Under the pieces are notes generated by a model. The model ran no database searches. It was not told where the DNA came from and saw nothing but the letters and a program-made list of their open reading frames with translations. The position numbers and the translations under genes were made by a program. DNA of 64,000 bases from Sclerurus mexicanus (taxonomy: Eukaryota > Chordata > Aves > Passeriformes > Furnariidae): contig VWZF01003897.1 of the NCBI GenBank assembly GCA_013396755.1, forward strand, positions 975,343 through 1,039,342, given 5' to 3'. The stretch's first letter is position 1; each line of letters begins with the position of its first letter. Of the stretch, positions 25,319 to 39,800 are shown piece by piece.

Positions 25319-28300
25319 ACTGATGAGGACGATTGAGAGATGTGGCAGACTCCTTTTTGCCTCAATGGGAGCATGTTCAGATACTCTGTATGCAATAATA
25401 AGAATGATGAAAAAGATCAACAGCTTGTTGTAACTATATATAACTGTGAGGAACAAATAAATCAAAAAGGCACTTAAACAATTTTCACTCCTTTTTTTGT
25501 TTTCAAACAAAAGAAAACCAATTGCGAAACTGACAGTTATGAATCAATCTTTCTTTTGGTTCCAATTAATAGTTTTGCCTGTAGCCTTATGGAGAAAGCT
25601 TACAAATCATGAAAACTATGAAAAATACAAGTATATAAAATATCAGGTTATTTTGAGTCAGGGTGCAACACTGTACACAAAAATCTGGTGGAAGGATGAT
25701 ATTCTGTCTGCATTTCTGTATTATGGGTGCACGGTAAAATTGCTTCAGAATGGAAATTATAGTGTGTGAGGTTTTTCAAAGCTGTTTGAGACATCTAGAC
25801 ACAGTGTCACTTGGAACTAAGGAGACTAACATAGCCAGGATGCTTATTTAGCTTTGAAAACTTAAATATTTATGCTTAAATTGGAGCAAGAATAAAAACA
25901 GCAGCATAGGCTGTGACAAGAGGACTTTCTTTGTTTTGCACCCTCTGTTATTTCTATTGAATTTAAGTAGCACTTAATTTCACTCCTCTACTGTTTGTGG
26001 AATACTTTACGTGTTTGTTTACAAATGAATGAAAGTCTGAAAAGTGCTGAAGTTCCTTTGTGCCAGACCTGAGCAGTTATTTGCACTGTCCTCTCTGCAG
26101 CACCAGTGTCCTTCATTTAGACTTCACTTCTGAAGTCTAGCTCAGGTGAAATTCTTTGAGAGGACCCAAGGCATCTTATCCATGTTGGAAAAGCTGACTG
26201 AAAGTGTAATTTGGAGTTCTCAATGTGAGGAGGAAAGGTGATGTCTCCCTCTCCCAGCACTCAGCACTCTTTCTCTATGCACCTGCTGGGTACCACTGAG
26301 TTTGTTCACTTGAGCAGGTTATGTGAAGGGGAACATATTTCTTTTGCTGGTTGCTCTTGTTTCTTTTCATGGTTCAAAGTAGTTACCAACCCAAATGCTG
26401 TCCTGTGTCCTCCCAGGCAGGCAAGTCCACATACTGACTCTGCATGGAATTTAAACTGGTTTCCTTCACCTCAGTTCACTACGTTATGAGACTGATGTTG
26501 TACCTTAACAAGAAAATAAATAGAAAGCCAGTTTTCACTGCTTTAGAATTAGCAGACAGAAAATTTATTTACTGTGTGCTCTATTTTAGTAGTGACTCCA
26601 TAAATAAGCTTTGCTTATCCTCTGTTGTAGAAAATATTAAAACCTGCTGATGCAATACATTAGAGACATCATAATATAGTCCTTGCTTTGGGGAAATTCG
26701 TCTGGGATTCATAATATTTCTGAGAAGCTGAATGAGTGGTTGTTTCACAGCATCAAGAAAAATTGATCTCGCAGGCTCCTTTGTCTTGTCAAGAAGTTTA
26801 GACTGATTTGGATGTGGTTTGTGTTATGATTTAGCTGCTGAATTTACTTAGGATTTCTTTTTGCAAAAAATACCAAGTCAAGAATTTTGTGCTGTTGGAT
26901 TAGCCATGTTATTTTGTTATCTGTGATTTTATCCTTACCACAACTATTGTGAAGAAGCGCTTTGAGAAGCAGAAAGCTCCGTATTGGAGATCAGAAGTGA
27001 AAAGCAAAACCACTTTAAGTGAGTGGGGCTTGGCCAAATTTAGGCCATGTGTTTACTGGGGTGCAAGGATTCCTCAGAGTCCAACAGATGCACTTGTATG
27101 ACAGCAGGCAAGAGAGGGGGCTGTGTGTGCGTCAACAGGCAGTCTGTGTCTCCTGGGATCTTGAAGTGTGGGTGCTCTGAGGAGCAGAGATTTGTCTCTT
27201 GGGGTCCATCCTTTAGTGAATGCTCCTGTCTGCCCTGACCATGGGAGAGGGTGCTGTGTAAAATGCCACTGTGGCTATGGCAGGGGCACTGCATGCAGTG
27301 ACACCTTCCTGCAGCCTGAAAGCCATGGCTGAGTTTTGGTAGTGCTGCTTTGCTGGGATCTGGCCGCCCAAGGCGTGGATCTGACGTTTAGCCAGGTTAT
27401 TGAGGCAGCTCCCATACCTCATCTGTTTTTTCCAACTCTTTGCACCTTTGATCATGGTATTTTTTATGGTTTTCACTGTCATCATAGCTGAAGGAATTAA
27501 TGAAAATTTACAACACCGAGGTTGTGAAGAAAAAGACAGCAGTTTCAAAGAAGTACCAGTGGAGTGTGTGTATGGCCTTTGGCAGCGCTCCCAGCACTAA
27601 TTTTTAATATGTACTATGGCATTAGGTTTCACTCAGTTCCAGTTTAACACCTAAGTGGGCCAATCTAGCATTTGTGTGCAGTGATGGAAGGTACCTGAGT
27701 TTATGGTTCCAACTTTAGTATTCATTCTTTTCAAAGAGCTCAGCCTTCTAAAATTCACACCCTTTTTAAAATGTGTGTTGAATAGGAGGAGAGAAGAGAA
27801 GGAAGTTCAGGACTGTTTAGTTCTTTGTGAGTCTTGTTATAGTGGACTGAATGAGGCATAAAGTATTTTCTCTACTTTCCTAGCATTGTGCAGCTTTATC
27901 TTACCTTAAAGCACATACTCTGAATTGTTAGCATTGGTTTAGACTAATCACATATTGCCTTTTGGTGAAGACTTATAGACTCTGACTAATCTGACTTTCA
28001 GATGACTGATCAAAACCCTTTATGTTGAAGAAAATGAAGTATCCCAAACACATGTAGATCTACCCATAAAGAATCAGATTCATCAATATTTTCCAAGAGG
28101 CAAGTGAGAGGAGTAATAAAACTGGGGATGTCAAGTTTTAGTTCAGACCAGAGCTTTATTGCTGGTAAAATTGGTATTTTATACAAGGTGCAGTGATGTT
28201 TTTGTCTGTCTATATACATGCATATTCCGTGGCAATGTGTATCTATGTATATGCATGTGTACAAACACAAACCGAAAACTTGTTAATAAATGGCTGTTGC

Positions 28301-30526
28301 ATTAACAAGTTTTTAGTTGTAAAAATAAAGCTACATGTAGAGCTATATTCTTGCTGCTCAACTTTAGTCATCTCACTTCATTGATGTTGTTAGGAAGTCT
28401 TTCTCCCCTGCCTTACTGAGTGTGGAGACACATTGAATCAGGACGATTCTGAGAATATAAGTTAAGCTTTGACAAACTGGAGTTTCCAACCAGCAAAACC
28501 CATCAAAGGAATGCTCTCCAGGTTCCACCTGAGGCAACATTACCTATTGCTGTTCTGTCCTGTGCAAGCAGTCTCAAATGAATCAGTGGGTCTATTTTCT
28601 TAAATAGGGGATCCATATGTTATATTTTTGTTAAAAAAGCACTGCATGACATTTATCTAGACCTTTACTTTTTGGGTACCTCTCCTAGAATATTGACAGG
28701 CTTTTGGCACTCTGTACTTGCACCTATGCAAGAGGATTCTCTAAGCTACCTTGTTCCTCTGTAACATGCATAGTCATACTTTGTGGGCTAGAGACAGCAG
28801 TCCTTTGAAAAACTCTGACAAAACCACATTCAATTATGTTAGGCCCTACTTTTCCTCTGCCTGTACCTTTGTCCACTTTGTTTCCCTCTTCATGTCTCTG
28901 GACTACAGAATTTCCAGTGCAGTCACTGTGGTTCTTGCAGATACGTTGTCCACGGGGCATGTTCTCAGTCCGTAGGGCTGGATAAACAGATCTCAGCTGT
29001 GGATAAAAGAAAGAAATGTTTTTCCCCACTTCTCAGGCATTCTGGACCTAACAACTGGAATACTAATAACCAGGCTTTGAAAAGAGCAGAGCCAGTACCT
29101 CAGGGTACATTTGAAGAGCCTTTTCTTTACACCTCAGTATAGAAAACTGTTCTGAAGCATTTTCTGCAATGAAAAAGTATTCACTACAGCCAAAATCAAT
29201 GAAATTGAAAAGTCAACTTTTTGTAGAAAGCAATGTAAATATATTGTGACCTGTTTTACTTATCTCATACAATACTTTTGTATTACAGACAATTAGTTTC
29301 TCTCTATTTTCTGAATAATATAGGAAGAGATGCTTGAATTTGAATGTGTATGCTTTTAAAGCAATCACCTATAAAGTGAAAATATCCATGGCTAGAAAAA
29401 GTTTCACTTGGTTTCATAACTTTAGAACGAGTGTTTGGTGAAAAACTTCAGGTCAAAGCCTTTTAGAAAAATGAATGCGGGATTGGGAAATAGTGTGTTG
29501 GAAGTGGGTGGAAATTATTAGTAACTGAAAACTGGAAAGGTTTGTCTACCCAGTGTTCTGTCCTCTGCCTTCTGGTTCCCTTTCAGATTTCTGCCGTTTT
29601 TCCAGTTTGCCCTCAGCTCTGTTATCTGTTGGGGCAGCTACAGAAATGGAGGAGGATGCTTTTTGCCCCTGGTTAGCCATGAGAACTCATAATGCTCCAT
29701 CATTGCAGTGGCTGTGTGTGTGTAGGCACTAAGTGTACAGTGGAACCCATTTCGTTATTAATCATTTGCTGGAGCCAACACACTGCTACAGCACGAGCTA
29801 TTCAGAGGCATAAGCTGCATAATAGTTATTATAATAAATCAATCTGCACCGGGTACCCTAAGGGATCCCAAATCATTGGAGGAGATCCAAAAGATTTAAG
29901 TAAGACATCTTACAAATCTACTGACAGATGAAAAATAATGTGTGGGGGGGAGTTATTTGTGCCAAATATGTGAGACACGTAAAGGGGAATGATTTATTAT
30001 GTTGGCAACCCATCATGTTATGTATGTCCATGGAAGGAATCTGTTTTTCATTTAAGATGTTTATAAGTGTATGATGGACTATGGTGAGGGAAAGCACAGC
30101 TGAGTTTCAGCTTTTAGCAGAAGAAAGCCATTCAGTCATTTGATTAACTATGTACTGAGAAGTTGCATAGGATAGCTATAGGAATAAATAATTATGAGTA
30201 AAAATGGCAAATGAAAACACATAAGATTGAAAGAAATGTTGAATGTGCTCACATAGATTAAGCTTTAGTCTTTTTCTTATTTTAGGTGGAAAGGTCTGAA
30301 CTACACAAACTGGTTAATCTTTTTTGGTTTTGTTGTTTTTACTTAATACTTACACACCCACAAGCAAACATGGAAATTGTTTTAAAAGATGGCTTTTTAA
30401 GCTAAAGAGTCACTTACAAGTAAGTGAGAAAATGCCAGAATTAACTAAGTTTTACTATGTATTGTATCTTTGCACCTCGCTCAGGTTATTTATGAAGCAG
30501 ACTTTCATGCTATGGTGTCATACTCT
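25319..30526. other. Unique non-coding DNA, no gene recognised
   Basis: No recognised gene or repeat end. The 111-codon minus frame at 27,213-27,548 and the 101-codon minus frame at 28,724-29,029 have no family resemblance. Short alternating purine/pyrimidine words (TATACATGCATA-like) occur at 28,208-28,262. The 29,740-29,860 stretch is rich in homeodomain-type TAAT and ATTA words and could be a conserved non-coding element. Confidence 0.5.
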
Positions 30527-30800
30527 TTTTCCCCATTTCTTCAGCCAGATCCTCATCCATCTCACTACCCTCTGCTTTCTTTCTACATGTGTTCTCTAGA
30601 CTGCAACATTCCTGTGAAATTCTCTGCATTCTCATCCCATCCACCTAGTCCAATATCTCTTTTGTTCTTATATTTCCAATTTGCTTTTTCTTCTTCCCTT
30701 CCATCACTCTTCCTGCACAATTTTCTGTCTGGGCACTTCTTTCCCACTGCTGTGGTTTCTCAAGGTATTTTTCTCTTCCTATCTCATATCAGCCCTGTGA
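30527..30800 (+). other. Pyrimidine-rich, strand-asymmetric tract
   Basis: Over some 270 bp the plus strand is strongly enriched in C and T, with many CTTCC, TTTCTT and CATCTC words and few purine runs, unlike the flanks. This asymmetry creates spurious open frames (30,324-30,599 and 30,470-30,814, +), because stop codons need purines. No clean microsatellite unit is evident. It may be an old degenerate polypyrimidine repeat. Confidence 0.55.
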
Positions 30801-33800
30801 CCCAGTCTATGTAAGTTTGTTTCTTTGTTTTGTTATTTCTTTTGTTTGTCTGTTTGGGATATTTTTTTGTATTTCATATTGCATAAGGAAAGGAAACTTT
30901 GGCTTTAGTGAAACTTGCTTGATATTTTGTCTTTTAAAACCCTGTTTCTACTTCATTGTACTTTTGCTACATTGAAACTCTTCCAGTGGAATAGAATTCA
31001 AACACCAAGAATTTTTCTAGTTCTTTGTTACCAAACAGGGGTAGTTATTTATGAGACTGGGGAAGGGGAGAAGGGCTATGGTACAGTGTTAGACATGTGT
31101 GTTGCTCCTTTTTGTTGGAGAGGTGAAACACACTCTGCTTTGGAGGATTTTCACTGGTGCAGGGAGTGGGGAAAGTGGTCAGGGATCTGGGAATACTTTT
31201 TCCAAGAAAACTCCTTTAGCTACCCACTCAGTGAAGAGAGCAGCAGCTCAGAGCATCAGAGCCTGCTCCAGTCCACCCCAGGTTTTTTGTGTCCACCTCC
31301 CTCCAGCACTCCCTGCAGAGTGACCATCTTTGGTCCAAACCTGTAACTGAGCTTTTTTGGTCAGGAGTTGTCTTTTCACTTGCCATTAAAAATTAATACA
31401 GTGTTATGAGACAGGTGTAGCAGCACCAGTTTAACGTCCTCCTTCAGCAACCACTGCTTCTGGTTCCCACTCCTGTTGCTGCCTCCTTAGTGAACTGATG
31501 AGTACCTACCATGTTGCTTAATCCCCTGTTTCTGAACACAGGGGAGTTCACTTGTGCCACTCACAGTGTGATGCCACAACTGCCACAATATTTATTAATA
31601 AAAGTCGAGAAGCTTTATGCAGATGGGGGTTTAGGGCCAGGAATCCTGCAGCAATACTGTCACAGCAGCCCCCATATCATAAAAATTATGCACGCAGATT
31701 AGAGAGTTTGTGGCCTGGACTGTCAGTGTTCTTCCAGCTGGTTCCCTGGCAGCGAGGAGGAAATTGGTTGTGTCAAAGGCAGACAGGTGAGGAATGAGCT
31801 ACTTAAAGAGGTACAGGTTCTGTGAAAAAATATTTCCCCCTGACTCCTCAGAATGGTTCATGAAGAAGAGATTGTCATCCAGTGAGATATCAGCATTGGG
31901 ACCTCAGGCAGAAGCCATAACTTCACTTTTTCTGCTTTTGAGTGCTAGTGTTTGAAGTATTTTGTGTAATATGTACTTTTGGTTCAATTATCTTCTAGAT
32001 GTTTTGAGCTATTAATATTTTCTGAGAAACACATAAGAACGATCCTAAATGGAAGCACATTCACATGAGAGGAATACCATGGTGAATGCAGGAATCGTTT
32101 GACACACACTAGACCTAGAGTTTGCTTCATGGAAATTGCAGTTGGTATTGTGTATCAAAACAGGTAACTGCAGGTCGATGTCTGAGCAGATACTTGTAAA
32201 TTGAGATGCATTTACTATAGTAGAAATGTGAGCAGCATATTTTTCTGGCTTGCTATACTCTTTCAGGTTCTCGAGTCTTCCTGACTCATCCTCTCTGTCT
32301 ATTCCTACCACTGTTTTCCAATCCCTCACAAAAATGTGCTTTTTGCTGCTACACTGTGTAATCTGAACACCACCACAAATATTTTTGGTTAGCTGCAGGG
32401 CACCTCATCTCTGAAAGGATTCTAAAATCCCATATTGAAACTTATATCCTTCAACAATAGCATCATTTTTGTTTGGGAGTCCTTTTTATGGTGCATCCTC
32501 TTTTTTATGTGGCTCATTACACATAATTTGAACATCACTTTTAAGAACTGCCATATGGTATCAATAAATAAGTCATTAGAGGCTTTCACTTGTCTTCTAA
32601 ATATTGTTCAGTTGTGACTAATTAAGTCAATACATTAAACAACCCCACAACCTATACAAATCAAGCATCTTGAACTGGTTATTTTAGTGTTTAGATCTTG
32701 CCTTATTAAGGACTCCTTGAAGATATATCCTCCAAGAGAGAAATGAGCTATTTCCCCACCCCCTAGCTTTTATTTTATATTGCACTATGTAGTTTATATT
32801 GTATAACGAACTGTATAGAATAGTGGTAGCTTTATTCTTTCAGTCTCAGCTGGGGTCCCAGCTCCAAGTTCCGTGTGCCCCACAGCAAAAACTGAACTGG
32901 AGATGGGAAAAGGACTGTCCTCTTCTCTTCCTCACTTTGCTGTGAGGTAATTTTGTGAGTGCTGAATATTAAATTGGATATCAGCACATCTTGTAAGGGA
33001 ACGATGGCAGCGGCTGACTCAACTCTGTGCTCACCTCAGACATAATTTGCATCTTGGTGTCTGGCATGGAATGTATTCAGTGTAGGAACTCAGAACTTGG
33101 CCTTAACTAAACAGCTACCTGTTCAAAGAGCGCTCTGATCTCATAGTGGAGGTTAAGCAAATGTCACCTGTGCCTGTCTTAAGAAGGAATTAGATTTTAA
33201 ATGTGTAATCAACAGGGGATAAATCCTGTATCTCAGAGGCCTGCTTGGCATGCTTTATAGTGATGTACCCATCCTGTCTCCTCCTCAGTTCCCGGGAGCC
33301 CAGCTTGCTCCTTTGGCTCTCTGGAGGACACAGGCTCTCCAGCCCTTTCACCCCGCTGCCTTCTTGCCTTAAATATTTTCTTGGCAAGATAGAAAAAAAT
33401 AATGCCACAGACATTAAATGCAGAGCTGCTGTTTCCCTCTTTAGACAAACTTCTCCCTCCCTCTGGGATGCCTCTCAGAGGAGTGGCTTACTCATTTACT
33501 TACTGACTCCTTCACCTTCCTCACAAGGTGGGCTTAGTTGTACAAGGACTCATTCTTTCTGTGCACTCCGATATCCAATCTCCAACCTGCAATTAGATAC
33601 ACACACACTTGCTCCGCGCAGTCCTTTTGTTCCCATAGGCAGCCTTTAGCATTCTGGTGAGCCCTTCTGGAAATTGCTTGTATGCAAAGGCAGGGAAAGA
33701 GAATCTAAATAACAAATGGACTTGGCAACTTTCAAGGCTCTGCATACATCTGGCTCAGCACTGGTGATGGAGCACAGGCTGAAAGGCTGCCTGGAGCAGG

Positions 33801-36800
33801 GATGCCCAAAGTGGGGTGCTTGTGTCTCAGGGACTGGGCAAGACAATCTGCTTGGAGGAGGGAAGCAAATATTTTAAAAATACATGGTGTTGTATGTCTA
33901 AAAGCCTATTTAATGTTTATTTTGTCCTTATGCTTTTTTATTTCTATTTTTGTTCATGATTTGTAATGTACATAATATATAGCTACAATAACACCTGTAT
34001 GTTTTATCAATCTATATAAATGTAGGTGATTCCTGCTTAAATTTTATTGATAGAGTTGAATGATCAGAAAGGTTTGGAGGAGCTATGTTTTCAAAAATAA
34101 AAGTATCAGTAAGCAGTTAAATGCCTACAGAAGTTATATTAAAAGATAAACATGTTTTAGCATTTTTTCCACAACAAAATGATATATTGCTCTAATATTT
34201 TTTCCATAGTCATGGAGTTTTTAGAATGTTTAAAAATGTGTTACCAAAGTGGAGACTTTAACAGGAGAATAAGAAGTAAAGCAGTTTTAATGTGAGACTT
34301 TATAGATCTGTACTTTAAACTACTGAGTATGTTATCCTAAGGAAGCTCAAATCCTCTGCTTGTCATTGACTTTTTCATGGTTTTTTTTTCATATTTTCCT
34401 GTCATTCCAAGGAAAAAAAAGCCAGGATAATCTACTGTCTATTAGGAGACAGGATAGCTGCCTTGGCATTGTTTCAAAAGAAAAAATGTCATCCAAGGTA
34501 CCTTAAAAGTTCAGAGCAAGTTTAAATAACCTCTCGTGTGAGTGCAGCAGTAACAGCAAGTAGAAATTAACATTCAAATTACTGGGTCATAGTGAATTAA
34601 ATTAATTTTTATATTTCTATATCTGAAGTCTGGGTAAAATAGATTAAGTGCAGGAAGATCTGGAGCAACTTGGAGAAGGAAACTGTATTACTAATTAATA
34701 AACAGAGCAGTAAGAGTTCTCATTTCTTCATTGTTCATATATATGAAATAATGATCATAAGCTGTCTGTAAAATCTTTTAAGAAATGTAATTACAACTTT
34801 GGTAAGAAAGCAGAATCTTTTGCATTCTCTAGGGGACTTCAGAATCAGCATTTTTTTCATTGTTATATTGACTGATGTGGAGAGTTTGTTTTCAAATGTT
34901 TTTGTTTGCCCACTTACATCTGCAGTCAGAGGTTTCACCTGAAAAGTGGTGGCTGCCCCTCCAACACATGTTTATGAGTTTTGCTAATCTGATTTGTTAA
35001 AATTGCATTTTAAAAGTAATTTTTAACTCATTTGAAAAGCTGGAACTCTCTTTTTGTTAAAAGAAGGAATTGAGGGAAAAGGTGCAGCAAGTAAATGTAT
35101 CAGGAATAAAAAGGAACAAAAGAAAACTGTTTATTCAAGGACATTTTCTTCAATTGAGAAGAGTAGAAAAGTGTTCAGTTTCGGCCATCCCTAGGAAAGA
35201 GGTGCAAGGGACAATCTGACAAAACAGATGTAATATCAGGTAGTGGCAATTCTGAGAGAATGATTTGACTAGAAGGGGAAGTCCAAGACAAATTCATTTG
35301 CAGATGAGTTTTGTAAGTTCTTTGGAAGTTTGAAAGTATTCCTTGGAGGCAAATACACTCTTTCTGAAAAGAGAGCTTCCTTATCTCCCTTTTTGTTATA
35401 GTATTAATGTAGGCTCCAAAAATACTAATTAGCTCTGAATAAAATGTCTTTAGTTTTTTTAGTTGCCTAAAAGAAGATAAAAAAACATGATCTGAAAACA
35501 CGTATTGTTTGTATAGATTTCAAGGAGACTTACAACAGCCTCTGGGCAACAATACAATAATCTGAAGTTCTTGGTAAGTTTTAAATAGGAAATGGTGTGT
35601 TTGTTCAGAAGTGCTTGCACAGGGAACAAAATAACCAGCAGAGCTAACACCAAAAACAGGACCCAAAGACTTGATGTGCATGATGTATGTTGGTTATGAG
35701 GCAAGTGAGAGAGAATGAGATGCAGAATTGATCTAATATTGCATGCTGTGAAATTTGCCAGAGTCCAAGCAGAGTAAATGAAGTGCAAGTTGATCATTAC
35801 AGGGTAGGGCAGGTGAGTAGATTGATGAAACCCCCCTCCCAATTATAGACATAGTCTTATGTGCCCTTGCAGACTGAGTTCAAAGAGTTTAAAACTCCAT
35901 TACCCTCTTCAGTGACTATAGCACTGCCTTGGTAATGACTTAAGCCGATCTGCAAGTTGTTGCTTCAAAGCAGAGGTGAATTCCTGTTATTTCAGCAGTT
36001 GCTCGCTGCTGTGGGCACGCTGCTCTGGGGCGAGTGGAATTGGTCAAGCTGCCCACAGCAACAGGGCTCATACAGCCCATGGCCAAGTTGGGTACAAAGG
36101 GTTAACATCTGGCAAGACTTGAGAGCCCTCAGGGTAAATAACATAAAGCAGGGAAAATAGAAACAATGGGAAGGTATGAGAACACCAAGGACTCCAAAAG
36201 GAAAGGAGCCAGGTGATGACATCAGTGTTCTCAGGTGTATCTATTCTGGTTTTTGAGACTGTGCTAAGTGCACCCAAGGAGTGTGGATGAAGGAAACTGC
36301 TTTAGAGGTGTCTTAGTCTGCTGTGGCTTATTTTCCGTCTTTTATCTGAGTTCCTTGCTTAGAGAAGCACTCAGTGGCATCCACACTTGGGAAGTGTGCA
36401 TTTTGTAGGCTGGTAGAGTAAAGCAGAGGAACTTTTTTGTGCAGGAAGCTTACAACACTCAAGGATGAGACAGCAAGCCAAACCTAGTTTAACAAGGAAG
36501 AGCTTGGTATATTGCCAAAAGTTCTTGGGGCAGTTCTGTTACTTAGAGGATAAAAGATGTTTAAACATAATACAGCTGATGAATGTATAGCTTCAATTAG
36601 GAGCAACCACTTGTAGGGAAGCCTTGAAATCAATGGGTGCGCAATGATATGTCACACAGGTGACACAGTCAGTGGCCTTCTGGAGAGGTGGAGATAAGGA
36701 AGCAAAGACACAGCTCAGCCTTCAAATGTGAAAACATTTCCTGCAACAATAAATGATCTTAAACACACACTGGAAATCTCCTGGACTGTTCATGCCCAGC

Positions 36801-39800
36801 TCTACTGCCTTTCCAGCACACCTGTGCATGGAGACCCTCGTGTGAGTTGTCTGCAGGCTTCGTTTGCTTCTTAACCTTGTGCTCTGCAGCAGAAGCCTGC
36901 GCTGCCCGTGAGTGACAGTCTCTTCTTTAAACTCCTGCCTAAGTTCTCAGCTCTCTTGGCACTGCACAAGAAAATACTTCATTCTGAAGGGTCCCTAAAT
37001 ACAGGAATAACAGGCAAAGGTGTTTCATGCTTTTGTAATAATGGAAAATGAAATTTGCACTACTTCTGCATGAATTGCTTTTAATTTTTCTGTATTAAGT
37101 TAGATACTTTGTTTTTCTTCTATAGTTCCTCTTTGGCATACCCAGTAGATAATGATTTATTTAAAACCACAAGCCCTCATTCAGTTTTTAATTAAAAAGG
37201 TGTTAGGTTCGTTTCTCGTCAGTAAAACAAATATTTGTTATTACTAATACATTTTGAAGGCAAGCATAGCACTTCATAGGAATACTGTATGTAGTGTAGT
37301 GCTTCATCATGAATTCATGTCAATCATTTCACCATTGCAGTAGAACTCCTCTGAAAGCAAATACATTTCCTGGTCACAAAGGGGAAATTGAATTCTTCTC
37401 TGAGAATTCAACAGACTTGTGGCCATCAAACCATCAGATTCGCATGTCAGAGTAACACAGTGCCTTTTGCTGTGCTCCAACTGATATCAATCACTTCTGA
37501 AACAACATAATATTGAAAAATCCAGCCAAAAATGCAATTAAAAATGGACAATCTCACTCACTGTGACATAAGTGAAGACAATTTTGTCTTCTTTCAGCCA
37601 GCTTTCTGGCTCTATCTTTTTAACATGTGGGACTGCTGCTTCCTCACTAGTATGTGATGTTCAGTAAGGAAACTGCTCCTTGAAAATGAAGAACAGAGTC
37701 TGGCTTTTTTCAGTTCATACATTATTATTTAATAATATGGTCTGATGGATAATAGGAGTGTTTATTTGTTTGGTTTTCAATCAGCAAAGGGGACTAAAGC
37801 ATGATGTTTCCAATATTTGCACAGACTGGCGATGATTGTATCTGTGTTATTAGATCAAGATGTTTTCTTTGACTTCATTTTAGAAAGGCTGAATGCAAAT
37901 ATTATTAATATCCTCTGTATAATTTATACTCCTTCTGGCATTTTTAAAATGGGCAAGTTGACTTAAAACGGGCAAGTTTCCACAATCACTCATGTAAACC
38001 TTGGAAGAGCTGAGATCTGCAAGTCTGCTTGACTTTATTTCTTTTTACTATAGTTGTTGTTGTTTTGGCTTTTATTGAGACTGCAAGTTTGTGTGGCAAA
38101 CTATCACAGTGAGAACTGTGGATTTAAAAGTTTTTTTTCTTTTGACTATAATCAGGAATTTGTTTTCAGTGTAAATCTGAGCATAAAACCTGTGCCTGGG
38201 TAGGTCTTGAACTTGTAAAAAGTGTTTTTTCTGGATTGTCAGCAGCAGATTTTACAGTTCAAGTGGCAAAAGTATCAAGTGGTTGGGAGAGACCTGCAGT
38301 GACAAACAATAATTCCTTGTTTAGGAATAGTCTACAAAGCCATTAAAACATAAAACATCCCTGGAGTATAGGGCCTTTCAAGTTATGGAAGTCTTCAGCC
38401 TTAACCTTTTGGATTTTAGAACATGCTTGGGAAGAAATTTATCTGTATGATTCCTCAGTCCAGAGGTTTTTCTACACCTAAATGCCTCTCCATGTAAGAT
38501 GGTTCTACCACAGCTGTTCGTGTTTCTGGAGTGGAGTGAACAAACCCTGCAGCGAGTGATCTGAAGCAGGCAAGAAATACTCATTCCTGGTAAAATTTCC
38601 AAACAGGTGCCTAGGGGATGAAGAAGAGAAAATGCAACAGAAAGTGAAATAATTTATTCAAAAATTACATGAATTTTTTCTAATATCTCAAAGTGGATGA
38701 TTTTCAAGAGAAAACTGACTTAAAAAGGAGGAGGAATGTTTCTGAGGAGTAACATAGTCTGCCTAAAAAGCTGTGGGATCTTTTGTTAAAGTGCTTGTAC
38801 TTCTTGAAGGAGTGAGAAACTTTGGTTGCAAACAGTCTCTCTTTATTTTTTTTTCCCCCAAATGAAAAAAAAACACCACAATAACAGGCAAACAAAAACA
38901 CACTAAAGAAAATCAAATGACTCAAGGCAGCCTCAACAGGTCTGCATACACTGTTTATTCCATCTGCATTTCAGTGTCATTTTTTATGGTCGTTGGCACC
39001 ACTGTTTGCTTGTTGGGCTAACACCTTGAATGTCACTTCAAAAGGTATGCTGACTCTTAAATGAGTGATCTCTCAGAATTATGAGCTTCTTAATATGCAC
39101 TCACTCTTTTTTAGCTAAATACCAAATAGAGTATTGAGACATAGAGGGCTTATTTGTTTTTTCCTCAAAAATAACATGATTTATGACAAGAGGATCAGAG
39201 AAAACACAAGATCAATACACCTGGTGAGAAAATGAAATAAAATCGAGCCTTTTCTCAACAGACAGATATGTGTCAAAACTTAAAGAAATGTTTTTAGGTC
39301 TGAAGAAATAGATTTCCTCTCTTCATAAATTCTTCATAAATTTTTGCATCTTTTTCTTCACTTTCATTGCAGTCCTTCCTCATCCTGCCATGAGGTTTAT
39401 TCAGCACTCCTGGAACCAAGAGCAACCAGAAACAGAAAAAACACTGGAATAAATATGATGCTTCTGTTTCTCATGTTAATGATCTAGATGGTAAACTCCA
39501 CTGCTTGAGGTTAGTGATGCAAAATCTATTCATTTATTCTCCATAGAAGTCATCACTATCCTATTGAATGGAATCAGATACATTTCATTTGCCTCTAATA
39601 TGAAGGAAAGAAAATCAGCTTGTGAAAGAAAGAAGCACAACAGTGAATGGCTGTCTGTGAGCTTTGCAGATTAGCTTTATTGTATGTGTCTCCACTAGAC
39701 CAGACCTTGAGCAGCCTAATCTGACTTTGATGTTAACTGCACTTGGAGCAGTTTTCTGCAGGGCCCAGGACCTCACGTGGCCTCTTTCCACCTATAATTT

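Noticed and set aside
25057..25323. 88-codon plus-strand frame
   Set aside because: Coincides with, and is antisense to, the LTR fragment; not a gene.
30915..31346. 143-codon plus-strand open frame
   Set aside because: No recognisable motif or family, no good start or splice context, and an adjacent pyrimidine-rich tract that suppresses stops upstream. Length is within what chance gives in 64 kb over six frames.
33245..33649. 134-codon plus-strand open frame
   Set aside because: Low-complexity Ser/Leu/Pro composition from C- and T-rich DNA; overlapped by minus-strand frames; no family resemblance.
35459..35842. 127-codon minus-strand frame rich in Leu and Phe, membrane-like
   Set aside because: Hydrophobicity follows from A-rich antisense DNA; no signal-peptide-like start and no family match.
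36650..36665. TGTCAC-ACAG-GTGACA inverted repeat
   Set aside because: Six-base arms are expected by chance many times in a window of this size.
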